A stretch of DNA of 64,000 bases from Planctomycetota bacterium (GCA_014381825.1 JACNKX010000077.1:1-64000); one strand, 5' to 3'. Shown: positions 44,668 to 54,748, counted from the stretch's first letter. Numbers and translations are program-made. Notes: generated by a model not told the origin, from the sequence alone.

Positions 44668-45414
44668 CTAACTGCTGAGTGCATTCAGGAGTTGATTGAT
44701 CTCGTCTTCGACCTCTTCCTGGCACGTAACTGTTTGTGATATCTCGTCTTTCAACAACTCGCGATACCGCTTCCGCAGACGGTGAGCCGCCGTTTTTACG
44801 GCTCCCGGCGACATCGAGACTTCAGCTGCCAACTTGTCGTACGAGATATCTCGCGAGTCACCCGTCAAGCAATCCTTCAATGCTCGGAACAACTGAGCTT
44901 TGCCCTTCGCTTCATACTCTTTCTCTAGCCGCTTAATGACAGAATCGAGCACGCTCAGAGCCCAACGACGCCGAAACATCGATTCCGGCGTTTCAGCTTC
45001 AGCCGGCTCACCTTGGTACCAGACTTCCGCGGCGGCGTAGTTCAGCGACAAATGCGGGATGCTGCCTCCGCGTTTTTGAGCCTTCTGACGCGTTCGTTGA
45101 TTTGCGACGAAATGCTTCAGCGCGCCAAGCAAGTAAGACCTGAATCTCCCTCGTTCCTGATCGGCACCGTCAATCGCGCCGTCTCGTTCTAGCAGCTTCA
45201 CGAAAAATGACTGCGTCAAGTCTTGAGCATCGTGTGACGAGTGACCAGCCCGGCGAAGAAACGCATACAGCGGCAACCAATATCGCTCGCAAAGAACTGT
45301 CATCGAGCGTTGACGTGTTTCAACCTGCCCCGCACCGATGACGAGACTCCAGTGCGTTGTCTCGAACGTCGGCTCGATTCGCCCAGATGATTCGTCGTTG
45401 CTGAATTGTGTCAT
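44668..45414 (-). CDS. ECF-type RNA polymerase sigma factor (kinase-linked group)
   Basis: 248 aa. Region 2 contains LYAFLRRAGHSSHDAQDLTQSFFVKLLER with the usual DAQDLTQ; an insertion between sigma-2 and sigma-4 (about 95-165) is longer than in ordinary ECFs; region 4 ends AAEVSMSPGAVKTAAHRLRKRYRELL. Long ECFs of this sort in planctomycetes lie beside Ser/Thr kinases, as the kinase 97 bases downstream does. Ten bases separate it from the other sigma factor gene upstream, so the two may be co-transcribed. Confidence 0.9.
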   Translation of the reverse strand: MTQFSNDESSGRIEPTFETTHWSLVIGAGQVETRQRSMTVLCERYWLPLYAFLRRAGHSSHDAQDLTQSFFVKLLERDGAIDGADQERGRFRSYLLGALKHFVANQRTRQKAQKRGGSIPHLSLNYAAAEVWYQGEPAEAETPESMFRRRWALSVLDSVIKRLEKEYEAKGKAQLFRALKDCLTGDSRDISYDKLAAEVSMSPGAVKTAAHRLRKRYRELLKDEISQTVTCQEEVEDEINQLLNALSS

Positions 45415-45424
45415 TCGCGATCAA

Positions 45425-46036
45425 CTATTCTGGCAACTGCGACAGGTTTTGTCGCAGGCGTCGAAGCACGCGGGACTTTGCTTGATAAACGCTCGCAGCG
45501 GAGATGCCAACGGTCGCGGCGACTTCGGCGGTTGACTTGTTGTCGATCACTGCCAGCCAGAATGCTTGCCAAGTTGACTCTTCAAACTCGGCACGCACTT
45601 GCTCGAGAACGCGTCGAACGACAGGCGACTCCGCGGCATCAGCACAGATCGTTGAATCAAGTGACTCGGCGTGTTCTTGCAGCCGCAGGAGTGCTTCGGT
45701 TCCACCTTCGGCTTGCCCCGATTTGGCGCGGCGACGGAAGTGATCACGGACCTTGTTGCGGGTGATCGCGGCGAGCCATGAACGAAAACTGCCCTCACGT
45801 TTCTCGCGCTCGAATCCTGCGATACCACGAGCGACCGATGCGAAGACTTCCTGCACGATGTCCGGCGCGTCCGATTCGGACACACCCGAAGTGCGACACC
45901 AACGATAGACGATCGGGCCAAACGTGCTAACCAGTCGACTCCAACCCTCCGAATCCATACGCCGAACATCAGCGAGGAGCATCGACGATAGCGTCGGGTG
46001 TTCAGGAGGACCTAGATTGGCTTCGGATCGTTCCAT
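45425..46036 (-). CDS. ECF-type RNA polymerase sigma factor (second)
   Basis: 203 aa from ATG 46036. Sigma-2: WSRLVSTFGPIVYRWCRTSGVSESDAPDIVQEVF and FRSWLAAITRNKVRDHFRRR; sigma-4: LAVIDNKSTAEVAATVGISAASVYQAKSRVLRRLRQNL. Between is a linker of about 40 residues. It is divergent from the ZAS-motif kinase gene 178 bases away, the place where the cognate regulator would be expected. With the next ECF gene it makes an adjacent sigma pair on the minus strand. Confidence 0.9.
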   Translation of the reverse strand: MERSEANLGPPEHPTLSSMLLADVRRMDSEGWSRLVSTFGPIVYRWCRTSGVSESDAPDIVQEVFASVARGIAGFEREKREGSFRSWLAAITRNKVRDHFRRRAKSGQAEGGTEALLRLQEHAESLDSTICADAAESPVVRRVLEQVRAEFEESTWQAFWLAVIDNKSTAEVAATVGISAASVYQAKSRVLRRLRQNLSQLPE

Positions 46037-46179
46037 GAGATCCAAGATAACTGCAAAAGCTCGATGAGAAAAATGAACTATTTGAAAAATGGTGTCAGAC
46101 GCCGTCGTTCATCCTTGTAACGACGAGCATTGCCGCACCGATTCGGCACGTCGCCCGAGCATTAGATTCCACGATCGAC

Positions 46180-46196
46180 AGCATATCAAATATGCT
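46180..46196. promoter_or_regulatory. Perfect palindrome upstream of the kinase start
   Basis: AGCATAT, spacer CAA, ATATGCT, a perfect 7-base dyad ending 18 bases before the ATG at 46215 and just before the AAGGAG site. Either a regulator site or a small hairpin in the leader. Located in the divergent promoter region with the sigma gene. Confidence 0.45.
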
Positions 46197-46214
46197 AGTG
46201 CAAAGGAGAATACG

Positions 46215-48704
46215 ATGATGACCGCCACGATTTGCCCATCTGAAGACCGCCTGCGAGCGTTCACTTTGGGGCAACTGCCTAACGAGCAAAGCGACGAACT
46301 GTTCGAGCACCTTCGCACCTGTGAGGGCTGTCGTGCTGGCCTAGATACCATCGAAGATAGCGAAGACTCGCTCATTGCCAGCCTGCGAAAACCAGACGAG
46401 TTGGCTGAGTTCTCAGCGGAACCGGATTGCCAAGTTGCTATGGCAAAGGCGCTGGGCGCTTTGGCGTTAGCATCCGAAACCGGTGCAAGCTCGGAAGTGG
46501 ATGAGTTGCCGAAGTCGATTGGAGAGTACGAGATTATCCGAATGCTCGGACAAGGTGGCATGGGAAATGTGTTCTTGGCCCGGCATACGAAGCTTGGCCG
46601 CGAAGTCGCGTTGAAGGTCTTAGCCGGCGACCGTCTCGCCAATCGTCGAACGCGTGAACGATTCGAGGCTGAGATGCGAGCCGTCGGCAGACTGAGCCAT
46701 CCGAACATTGTTACAGCTCACGATGCTCGCGAAGTGGATGGGACGGCCGTACTCGTGACGGAGTTTATCGACGGCTTCGATCTCAGTCAGCTTGTCCGCC
46801 GCACCGGCCCGCTGTCGATTGCCGACGCCTGCGAAATCGTGCGTCAAACAGCAGTCGCATTAGAGTACACCAGTGGGCAAGGATTCGTTCATCGAGATGT
46901 CAAACCGTCGAACATCATGCTCAGCAACGTAGGCGAGGTGAAGCTGCTCGATTTGGGGCTGGCGAGATTACAATGCGACGAAAACGATCGACCAGAAATC
47001 ACCGGCACAGGCCAGGCAATGGGGACCGCCGACTTCGTGGCTCCGGAACAGGTTGCCGACAGCCGAGGTGTCGATGTCCGCGCGGATATCTATTCACTCG
47101 GTTGCACGTTGTTCAAGCTGTTAACGGGTAACGCTCCGTTCGCCGACGAACAGCATGACACGGCGTTTTCCAAGATGACCGCGCACGTTTCCCAGGAACC
47201 TCCAAGTCTCGGAAAGCTCTTGCCTGATGCACCGAGTTCATTGACGAAGCTTGTCGATTCAATGCTGGCCAAGCATCCGGAAGATCGTCCGCAATCTCCG
47301 ATGTCGGTCGCCGAACAACTCGCTGCATTCACCAGCAATAGCAACCTCGCGCAACTCGCGGAAAGGGCGAACCAGCTGGAGCCGCAAACGGAAGCTCCGC
47401 GCAGTTCCACAGTCGCCTCTCCAATCCAACCCTTCCTCCATCGCCAAGTTTCAATCACGACGATGATCGCCGCATCACTCGGTGCGTTGCTGCTCGGGAT
47501 CTGTATGGGAGTCGTAATCACGATCACGTATCCAGATGGCACACAAGCAGTGATTGATGTTCCACCAGGTAGCAAAATAGGAATGGAGAAATCGCCGAAC
47601 GGTGAATCTCATCAAGCGCAGCACGAAACTCCGGCGACGGCGGAGATCGTGCTGGATGGAACATGGCAGGTGACGTCGTCGAAGGACGGACGTCTTGGTC
47701 CCGAACAACTCAGTCGTCTGTGGGCATTTCACGGCGGTCGTTATTACGTGATGGAAGGAGAGCGTCTGATTAGCGTAGGCTATTATTCGCATCGCCAGAC
47801 GACTGTTCCTCAGCAACTCGACTTTATGGCGGGTGGATCTAGATCCGTGAAATTGGGGATTCTTCGAGCGTTCGGCGAAAATCAGATTGAGTTCTGTCTA
47901 AACGGAGTACCGCAAGGTGGCCGCCCGACTCAATTCGAGTCCACGGTTGGAAGCAGTTATGTTCTCATGACACTGAAGCGCGTCGAGGAGTTGCCGCAGG
48001 TCCTGCAAGACGCCATGCGCGAACAGCAAGATCTGGGCGACGGACTTTTAGAGGCGCTCTCGCCTCCTCCACTTGTCGCCGATCCATCTGCGGACAAGCC
48101 GGAGACGAATCAAACAAGAACCGAAAAGAAGCTCAAGCGGATTGGCCTCGCATTTCACAACTTTCACGACGTCTTCAGCAAGTTCCCAGGTAGCATGAAT
48201 ACGCGTGAGGGCGGAAATCCTTCTCTCGACAAAAAGACGTATCCGTTCAGTTGGCGTGTCGCCCTTCTGCCGTTCATCGAAGGGCAGGAACTCTTCGAGC
48301 AGTATCGCTTCGACGAGCCGTGGGACGGTCCCCATAACATCAAACTCTTGGACAAGATGCCGGACGTTTATCGGAGCCCGCTGGCGAAGCAAGATCAATC
48401 GGTTGGCCACACCAACTATCAAGGATTCAGCGGCCTCCACACGGCGCTTGGCGATGCCGACGGCGTCGCGATTAAGACCTTTCGTGACGGCACGAGCAAC
48501 ACGATTCTGATTGCCGAATCGCAGACGAGCGTTGCGTGGACAGAGCCCAAAGACATCCCTTTCGAGATGTCAGGCACGGTCCAAGTCGAAGGTAAACCGC
48601 TGACTTATCTGATGGCGGATGGTTCCGTTCATACGACGGAACTAGACGCTAAAGAGCTGATAAAACTTATCACAAGAGATCTCGGAGAACCGATTTTGAA
48701 GTGA
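46215..48704 (+). CDS. Zinc anti-sigma-like motif, Ser/Thr kinase, TIGR03067-like and DUF1559-like fusion protein
   Basis: 829 aa; the ATG at 46215 follows AAGGAG at 46203-46208. Residues 29-39 give H32-x3-C36-x2-C39, the ZAS zinc motif of anti-sigma factors. A Hanks kinase spans about 104-370: GQGGMG, K134, H227-R-D229, N233 and DLG (246-248). A TM helix at about 412-437 places the rest outside: a TIGR03067-like beta domain (about 480-590, LDGTWQVTSSKDG, FEST) and a DUF1559-like C-terminus (about 636-829, KRIGLAFHNFHDVFSKFPGS ... DGTSNTILIAES ... MADGSVHTTEL), lacking its usual prepilin helix. It is divergent from an ECF sigma gene. Inferred role: sensing kinase that also acts on the neighbouring sigma factor. 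Domain naming of the extracellular part is by motif only. Confidence 0.87.
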   Translation: MMTATICPSEDRLRAFTLGQLPNEQSDELFEHLRTCEGCRAGLDTIEDSEDSLIASLRKPDELAEFSAEPDCQVAMAKALGALALASETGASSEVDELPKSIGEYEIIRMLGQGGMGNVFLARHTKLGREVALKVLAGDRLANRRTRERFEAEMRAVGRLSHPNIVTAHDAREVDGTAVLVTEFIDGFDLSQLVRRTGPLSIADACEIVRQTAVALEYTSGQGFVHRDVKPSNIMLSNVGEVKLLDLGLARLQCDENDRPEITGTGQAMGTADFVAPEQVADSRGVDVRADIYSLGCTLFKLLTGNAPFADEQHDTAFSKMTAHVSQEPPSLGKLLPDAPSSLTKLVDSMLAKHPEDRPQSPMSVAEQLAAFTSNSNLAQLAERANQLEPQTEAPRSSTVASPIQPFLHRQVSITTMIAASLGALLLGICMGVVITITYPDGTQAVIDVPPGSKIGMEKSPNGESHQAQHETPATAEIVLDGTWQVTSSKDGRLGPEQLSRLWAFHGGRYYVMEGERLISVGYYSHRQTTVPQQLDFMAGGSRSVKLGILRAFGENQIEFCLNGVPQGGRPTQFESTVGSSYVLMTLKRVEELPQVLQDAMREQQDLGDGLLEALSPPPLVADPSADKPETNQTRTEKKLKRIGLAFHNFHDVFSKFPGSMNTREGGNPSLDKKTYPFSWRVALLPFIEGQELFEQYRFDEPWDGPHNIKLLDKMPDVYRSPLAKQDQSVGHTNYQGFSGLHTALGDADGVAIKTFRDGTSNTILIAESQTSVAWTEPKDIPFEMSGTVQVEGKPLTYLMADGSVHTTELDAKELIKLITRDLGEPILK

Positions 48705-48842
48705 CGTCGTGCCAAGACTTCCTCATGAATCAACCTGATCGTTGACATGCGTGCGTTCCTCGCGAGGTTTCGGTATCATGCAGGCCGACCACAAATCATC
48801 GGCTCGCCAGTCGAGAAGCACTAACCGCAACGAGGTTCTAGT

Positions 48843-50132
48843 ATGCAGTTCCAGCAAGTCTTACTTCAATCGAGCGCCATATTAATCACTCTGTTCGCAT
48901 CATCAGCATTTGCGCAACCACAGGGATATAACTACGACGAATCGAAGGTCCCAACGTTCGAACTTCCAGACCCGCTGGTGTTAGCAGACGGCCAGAAAGT
49001 CGTTGATGCGAAGACATGGCAAGAAAAGCGCCGCCCTGAGATATTGAAGCTATTCGAAGAGCAAGTCTACGGTCGCAGCCCGCAACCACGTGACGACATG
49101 AGCTTCGAAGTCGCATCGGTCGACAAACGAGCACTGGGCGGCAAGGCGATACGCAAGGAAGTGACCGTCTACTTTTCTGCGGATAAATCGGGACCGCAGA
49201 TGAGCGTGCTGATTTATCTGCCCGCAAAAGCAACGGGCCCAACCCCAGCCTTCGTTGGGTACAACTTCGGCGGGAATCATACGGTCGCCGACGATCCTGG
49301 AATTACGCTGTCCAAGTCGTGGATGCGACCTAAAACAGGAGTCGTCGATAACACCGCGACGGAAGCCACACGAGGCGCGAGCGCGTCGCGGTGGGCAATC
49401 GACATGATTTTGGATCGTGGCTACGGGTTGGCGACGATCTATTACGGCGATGTCGATCCCGACTTTGATGATGATTTTCAAAACGGCGTCCATCCACTGT
49501 TCAACAAGCCGGGCCAGAAGAAACCAGCGGCGGATGAGTGGGGATCCATTGCCGCTTGGGGTTGGGGCCTGAGTCGCGCGCTGGATTACTTCGAGACCGA
49601 TGATGATATCGATCACAAGCATGTAGCTGTGATGGGACACTCACGACTCGGCAAGACTTCGCTGTGGGCGGGTGCGACCGACGAACGGTTTGCGATGGTG
49701 ATCTCGAACGATTCAGGTTGCGGTGGCGCCGCGTTAAGCCGCCGTCATTTCGGCGAGACCGTCGCGAGGATTAACACTTCCTTCCCGCATTGGTTCTGCG
49801 ACAACTTCGTCCAGTACAACGAGAACGAGAACGCTTTACCTGTCGACCAGCACATGCTGATCGCGCTGATCGCTCCTCGGCCGGTGTACATCGCGAGCGC
49901 AGAGGACGACCAATGGGCAGACCCTCGTGGCGAGTTCCTCTCTGGCTACTACGCCGATCCGGTCTATCGGCTACTCGGGACGAATGGGATCGGCACGGAC
50001 GAGATGCCAAAGGTCAACGAGCCGGTCGCAAATACAATCGGCTACCACATTCGATCCGGCAAACACGACGTCACCGACTTCGACTGGAATGCCTACCTAG
50101 GCTTTGCGGACAAGCATTTTAAGGACAATTGA
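48843..50132 (+). CDS. Secreted CE15-like esterase (glucuronoyl esterase family)
   Basis: 429 aa. Signal peptide ending AFAQ at residue 25; alpha/beta-hydrolase core with oxyanion block GYNFGGNH, nucleophile S267 in GHSRLGKTS (the family G-x-S-R-x-G-K), [11 protein letters not shown] and a terminal [11 protein letters not shown] with the catalytic His408. The acid is probably in NDSG or [10 protein letters not shown]15 enzymes cleave esters between glucuronic acid and lignin or hemicellulose. It lies next to a polysaccharide locus but may be independent, in line with plant or algal polymer degradation. The 9-base upstream region has only a weak GAGG site. Confidence 0.88.
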   Translation: MQFQQVLLQSSAILITLFASSAFAQPQGYNYDESKVPTFELPDPLVLADGQKVVDAKTWQEKRRPEILKLFEEQVYGRSPQPRDDMSFEVASVDKRALGGKAIRKEVTVYFSADKSGPQMSVLIYLPAKATGPTPAFVGYNFGGNHTVADDPGITLSKSWMRPKTGVVDNTATEATRGASASRWAIDMILDRGYGLATIYYGDVDPDFDDDFQNGVHPLFNKPGQKKPAADEWGSIAAWGWGLSRALDYFETDDDIDHKHVAVMGHSRLGKTSLWAGATDERFAMVISNDSGCGGAALSRRHFGETVARINTSFPHWFCDNFVQYNENENALPVDQHMLIALIAPRPVYIASAEDDQWADPRGEFLSGYYADPVYRLLGTNGIGTDEMPKVNEPVANTIGYHIRSGKHDVTDFDWNAYLGFADKHFKDN

Positions 50133-50305
50133 AGCTTGCGAAGGAAACACGAGTTTGCCATCCTTTCGTGATTGGTCCTTCAAATTGTCGAAGCACTGAG
50201 CGTCCGATCTCTTCGATCCATCGCATATCGAATGTTTATCGATCGGCGATAAGTTCGGACTTCGATCGTGGACAACGATGATCATCGGCAGCATCGAGTA
50301 ATTTA

Positions 50306-51397
50306 ATGCCTCGACGACTTACGCTAGTAATTCACTCGCTAAACGGTGGCGGCGCAGAGAGAACGCTGGCGGCGATGGCTAGTCGGTGGGCACAGATGGG
50401 GTACGCCGTTACCTTGATTACTCTGGATACGGCCAAAAACGATCGATACCCTGTGGCTGCCGACGTTCACCGTGTGGGGTTGGATCTCTTGTCCGAGTCT
50501 CGGAATAAGTTGGAGGGACTCTGGAGCAACGTATCACGTGTCCGCCAACTACGTCGCGCCATTCTGGAATCGCGAGGCGACCAAGTGATCAGCTTCACAG
50601 AGAAGATGAATATACTAACGCTACTTGCCTGCCCCAGAAATCGCGTCGTCGTTTGCGAACGAGTCGATCCAAGACATCATCCGATCGGTCGACTTTGGGA
50701 ATTGCTCCGACGGTGCGTCTATCCTCGTTGCGCTGCATTAGTCGTTCAAACGGAAGCAGTGCGCGATTATATGCATCGTGTCGTAAAGCGCCGACCGATT
50801 CATGTGATTCCTAATTCGATCGTCCCGACCGATTCATCCAGTCATGCAGAACGCTCTATTGTCGCGATCGGCCGTCTCGTTCCACAAAAGGGATTCGACC
50901 TTTTGGTGAAGGCGTTTTCCAGCGTTACCAAAAGACATCCTGCCTGGCGGTTGAATATCTATGGCGAAGGACCTGATCGGCCATCCCTCGAAGCACTGAT
51001 TCTCGATCTCACGTTGAACGATGTAGTCAATCTTTCCGGGTGGACGACGGAGCCGCTTCAAGCCATAAGCAGTTCCAAGATATTTGTGCTGTCGTCACGC
51101 TACGAAGGCTTTCCGAATGCCCTCCTTGAAGCGATGGCCGCTGGATTGGCGGTCGTCAGCTTCGATTGCGAAAGCGGGCCGCGTGAAATAATTCGTGATG
51201 AAGTTGATGGATTGCTCGTACCAGCTCAAGACGTCGCGAAGTTGTCGGCGGCACTTGATCGGTTAATGTCGAACGACGAAGACAGATGCCGAATAGCATC
51301 ACGAGCGCCGGAGGTATGCGAAAGATTTAGCGAAACGAAGTTCTTCGACGCATGGGAACGAGTTTTTGATGCACAGACAAATCCGGAGCAAGGTTGA
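50306..51397 (+). CDS. GT4 glycosyltransferase
   Basis: 363 aa GT-B fold enzyme. N-terminus LVIHSLNGGGAERTLAAMASRWAQMG and the C-terminal donor motif ESRYEGFPNALLEAMAAGLAVVSF, followed by DCESGPREIIRDE with the E-x7-E pair, are those of retaining GT4 hexosyltransferases. It would build a cell-surface oligosaccharide. The AsnB-like gene starts six bases after its stop, so they are co-transcribed and it likely supplies a sugar to a polysaccharide with amidated residues. Confidence 0.9.
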   Translation: MPRRLTLVIHSLNGGGAERTLAAMASRWAQMGYAVTLITLDTAKNDRYPVAADVHRVGLDLLSESRNKLEGLWSNVSRVRQLRRAILESRGDQVISFTEKMNILTLLACPRNRVVVCERVDPRHHPIGRLWELLRRCVYPRCAALVVQTEAVRDYMHRVVKRRPIHVIPNSIVPTDSSSHAERSIVAIGRLVPQKGFDLLVKAFSSVTKRHPAWRLNIYGEGPDRPSLEALILDLTLNDVVNLSGWTTEPLQAISSSKIFVLSSRYEGFPNALLEAMAAGLAVVSFDCESGPREIIRDEVDGLLVPAQDVAKLSAALDRLMSNDEDRCRIASRAPEVCERFSETKFFDAWERVFDAQTNPEQG

Positions 51398-51403
51398 TAA
51401 CTC

Positions 51404-53287
51404 ATGTGTGGAATCACGGGAGTACTTGATCTTGCGCGAACGCGCGATAACGCTGCGCTCGAGACAATCGTGCATGGAATGGCAGCAACGCTGCATCACC
51501 GCGGTCCCGATGATACCGGAACATGGGTCGATCAGGAGAATGGAATTGCTTTAGGGCACAAGCGGCTTTCTATCCTCGATCTCTCGCCGTTCGGCCATCA
51601 GCCGATGCACTCGGCCAGTGGACGCTACTGCGTTTCCTACAACGGCGAAGTGTATAACCATGGGGAACTGCGGCAAGAGTTAGAACGTTTCGGTCGTTCG
51701 TTTCGCGGTCGTTCCGACACCGAAGTACTCGTGGAAGCGATCGACTGCTGGGGCATTCCCGAAACCCTAAGTCGGTCGAACGGAATGTTCGCGCTCGCCG
51801 TGTGGGATGCACGTCAGCACCGGCTAACGCTTGCTCGAGATCGGATCGGAATCAAACCTCTCTACTACGGATGGTTTGGCGACACTTTTATCTTCGGATC
51901 GGAACTGAAAGCGCTACGCGCCCACCCGCATTTCCGCGGCGAAGTCGATCGCAACGCCATCGCCATGCTACTCCGGCACTGCTACATTCCCGCGCCATAC
52001 TCAATCTATCGTGGAGTCAAAAAGCTTCCGCCCGGAACAACACTCGAAATCAATGTCGAGACAGCACGCCACGCCAGCACGCCGGTCCCCTTCTGGGAGA
52101 TGACAGAAGTTGCCAGGCGAGGGTGCGTGCAGCCGTTTGAAGGATCGTCCGAGATCGCGGTCGATGAGTTGGAGCGACTTCTTCAAGATTCTGTTCGATT
52201 GCGGATGGAAGCTGACGTCCCGCTTGGAGCATTTCTGTCCGGAGGCATCGACTCTTCGCTCGTCGTCGCGTTGATGCAATCTCAGAATACACGGCCAGTG
52301 CGTACTTTCTCGATCGGTTTTCACGAGGCAGCGTACAACGAGGCAAATTACGCCAAGGCCGTTGCCAAACATCTCGGTACGGAGCACACCGAATACTACG
52401 TAACACCGGAAGAAGCAATTGATGTGATTCCGAGTTTGCCGGAAATGTACGACGAACCGTTCGCCGACTCGTCACAGATCCCTACTTATCTCGTTTCCAA
52501 GATTACCAAGCAACACGTCACCGTGAGTCTGTCGGGCGACGGAGGCGACGAACTGTTTGGTGGCTACAATCGATATGCTCACACGGAGCATATCTGGAAC
52601 AAGGTCGCGAGACTGCCACGCGGTCTACGGTCGTTGGCTGCATCGCTGCTACAACTTTGCGTTCCCTGGCGAGGTGAAGAAGTACGTCGCCTCCTGCGAA
52701 CGCCGCACGCGCAAGCTCTCTACGCTTGGCTGAACACGCACTGGAAGGAGCCGGATCAAATTGTTGTCGGCGCGCAATCGCGATCGACGATTTTCGACCG
52801 GTTTGATCAATGGAACACCCGACCTAACTTTGTCGAGCAAATGATGCATCTCGATGCCGTGACATATCTGCCCGACGACATCCTCACGAAAGTTGACCGA
52901 GCAAGTATGGCGGTCAGTTTAGAGGCGCGCGTCCCATTGCTGGATTACCGGGTTGTCGAGTTCGCCTGGTCCTTGCCATTCGGCCTGAAGGTTCATCATG
53001 GGCAGGCCAAGTATCCTCTCCGCCAAGTGCTTCGTCGGCGCGTGCCTGACGAACTGTTCGAGCGACCTAAAGTTGGGTTCGGCGTTCCCATCAACGAGTG
53101 GCTTCGCGGGCCACTACGGGATTGGGCGGAAGCATTGCTGTCCGAGGATCGACTGAAACAAGAAGGCTTCTTCGACGCGGAACGCATTCGCCTTCGTTGG
53201 CAAGATCACTTACAGGGTACCGCCGAATGGCACTATTGGTTGTGGGATGTCTTGATGTTTCAAGCGTGGCTGGAGAATAATCGCTGA
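51404..53287 (+). CDS. asnB: Asparagine synthase-like glutamine amidotransferase
   Basis: 627 aa. N-terminal nucleophile domain MCGITGVLDL with Cys2, then RGPDDTG and GHKRLSILDL; C-terminal synthetase domain with the ATP PP-loop LSGGIDSSLVVALM and SLSGDGGDELFGGYNRY. AsnB makes asparagine from aspartate with glutamine as ammonia source; in polysaccharide clusters, close relatives amidate uronic acids. Its pairing with a GT4 gene (six bases apart) supports the latter as a possibility, but housekeeping asparagine synthesis cannot be ruled out. It ends 82 bases before the converging SGNH gene. Confidence 0.85.
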   Translation: MCGITGVLDLARTRDNAALETIVHGMAATLHHRGPDDTGTWVDQENGIALGHKRLSILDLSPFGHQPMHSASGRYCVSYNGEVYNHGELRQELERFGRSFRGRSDTEVLVEAIDCWGIPETLSRSNGMFALAVWDARQHRLTLARDRIGIKPLYYGWFGDTFIFGSELKALRAHPHFRGEVDRNAIAMLLRHCYIPAPYSIYRGVKKLPPGTTLEINVETARHASTPVPFWEMTEVARRGCVQPFEGSSEIAVDELERLLQDSVRLRMEADVPLGAFLSGGIDSSLVVALMQSQNTRPVRTFSIGFHEAAYNEANYAKAVAKHLGTEHTEYYVTPEEAIDVIPSLPEMYDEPFADSSQIPTYLVSKITKQHVTVSLSGDGGDELFGGYNRYAHTEHIWNKVARLPRGLRSLAASLLQLCVPWRGEEVRRLLRTPHAQALYAWLNTHWKEPDQIVVGAQSRSTIFDRFDQWNTRPNFVEQMMHLDAVTYLPDDILTKVDRASMAVSLEARVPLLDYRVVEFAWSLPFGLKVHHGQAKYPLRQVLRRRVPDELFERPKVGFGVPINEWLRGPLRDWAEALLSEDRLKQEGFFDAERIRLRWQDHLQGTAEWHYWLWDVLMFQAWLENNR

Positions 53288-53368
53288 GATACAATTTCCC
53301 TTCGACATTGGTAGGAAGGGGCAAGCTGGTTGTGAGTTGGACGCGACCAACGTACGAGCAACCGGCGT

Positions 53369-54703
53369 TCACAACCGAAGCTGAACCAGGTCCTCGCGCT
53401 GCAGCATTTCAAGGACAATGTTTGCCATCTTCTGATTACCTTGCTCGTTGAAATGACAATTATCAAACAGATCTTGCTTCGCGAACGCACCTTCCTGGAG
53501 TAGTTCACTCAAGAAGGCTATGTCGAAAGATTCTGCCACTTCTGCGTTGACGCGATTGTTCTGTTCGACCCCCTCGGCAAACACGAGATCACTTTCGCCT
53601 TGAGCGATGAAGTACTGCGGGATGATCACGATCGACTTACACTGTCCTTGCAGGAATTGGACAAAATCTTCGAGGTGATCGCGGTAGTGAGTCGGCGGAT
53701 TCGCCACAAGTCGCTCGGACCACACATCTAAATCGGGATATGGCAGCGAGACGGCATCGTGAATTCCGGTCGAAGCAATCGGAGCCAGTTGCGTCATGGT
53801 GAAAAAGTAATCATAAGTCGATGAGCGGCGCAGCCAGCGGTGAGACGTCGGCAACTGGCTATCGAGGCGCCATGGATATCGGTACTTGGAATAGTCAAAT
53901 TCGACCGTCGGATACAGCCGCGGGTGAACATCGTTTATTCCTTCGTAAAGGAGCACGACATCTGGATCGAGGTCGGAAAGCAAGGTCACGTAGTGCAGCA
54001 TGTTCTCAAGCAAGTTATACCCGCCAACACCCCCATTGATAACTTCACACTGCTCGCCGTAATGCGAACGAAGAAGTGATTCGAGCCTTGCGGGCCAAGT
54101 ATCTTCCTCGTTGGCGATCTGGTCACAAAACGTCGTGCTGCCACCTAGTGCTAGGATTCGCAGTGCTGATTGTCCGCGAGGGAGGATGGGTCGCTCTCTA
54201 CGAATAAAATATTTGGCGTTGTACTGAAGCGTGCCCATATAGGGCACGTCAGGATTAAGTACATAGTTCAGGTAGTGATGCGGCTGATAATTCGGAGCGG
54301 AACCCGCAGGCACGTTGCCGGGAGTCGGTCGAACCGCGAGTTCGCTTAGCCTTGCCAAGTTGGGGTTCTCTGCCAGCTTGCGACAATTCAGCACGAAGAA
54401 CATGCCTTCACAGAATGCGAGCGCGATCACGATGTTAGCCACAGCAAGAATCGCCAGCCGCGGTCGCGATCGTCGGTGCCCAAGCCATTTCCCGCATAGA
54501 AATACAACGAACAAACAGGTCAGATAGATCAGCGTGACTAAGGCCAAGTAGACAGCCGTTGGCAAGCGACCTCCTCCTGCGACCTTCGCGCTGGGTGGAG
54601 CGATTAACAGCATTCCCCAAAGCGTTAGGATCAACAAACTGCAAAGGAGTATTGGAGAAAACTTAAAGCGATGCGCGTTCTTGGTGTCGTTCATGTTTCC
54701 CAT
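53369..54703 (-). CDS. Membrane-anchored SGNH/GDSL hydrolase-like protein
   Basis: 444 aa. Three N-terminal hydrophobic helices (ILLCSLLILTLWGMLLI, AVYLALVTLIYLTCLFVVF, LAILAVANIVIALAFC), then an SGNH domain: block I LALGGSTTFCDQ, block III EGINDVHPR, and block V DNCHFNEQG with the catalytic Asp and His. SGNH proteins of polysaccharide clusters add or remove O-acetyl or similar groups outside the cell. Last gene of the operon starting at 61464. Alternative ATG 54694 is in frame. Ends opposite the asnB stop. Confidence 0.85.
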   Translation of the reverse strand: MGNMNDTKNAHRFKFSPILLCSLLILTLWGMLLIAPPSAKVAGGGRLPTAVYLALVTLIYLTCLFVVFLCGKWLGHRRSRPRLAILAVANIVIALAFCEGMFFVLNCRKLAENPNLARLSELAVRPTPGNVPAGSAPNYQPHHYLNYVLNPDVPYMGTLQYNAKYFIRRERPILPRGQSALRILALGGSTTFCDQIANEEDTWPARLESLLRSHYGEQCEVINGGVGGYNLLENMLHYVTLLSDLDPDVVLLYEGINDVHPRLYPTVEFDYSKYRYPWRLDSQLPTSHRWLRRSSTYDYFFTMTQLAPIASTGIHDAVSLPYPDLDVWSERLVANPPTHYRDHLEDFVQFLQGQCKSIVIIPQYFIAQGESDLVFAEGVEQNNRVNAEVAESFDIAFLSELLQEGAFAKQDLFDNCHFNEQGNQKMANIVLEMLQREDLVQLRL

Positions 54704-54748
54704 CTCGCCGATATACCGCCGGATAAGCGAATCCTTCGCCGTGGCGCG

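Noticed and set aside
53328-53376. Nested inverted repeats between asnB and the SGNH gene as a terminator
   Set aside because: Arms are 5-8 bases and no T-run follows, so chance pairing is likely.
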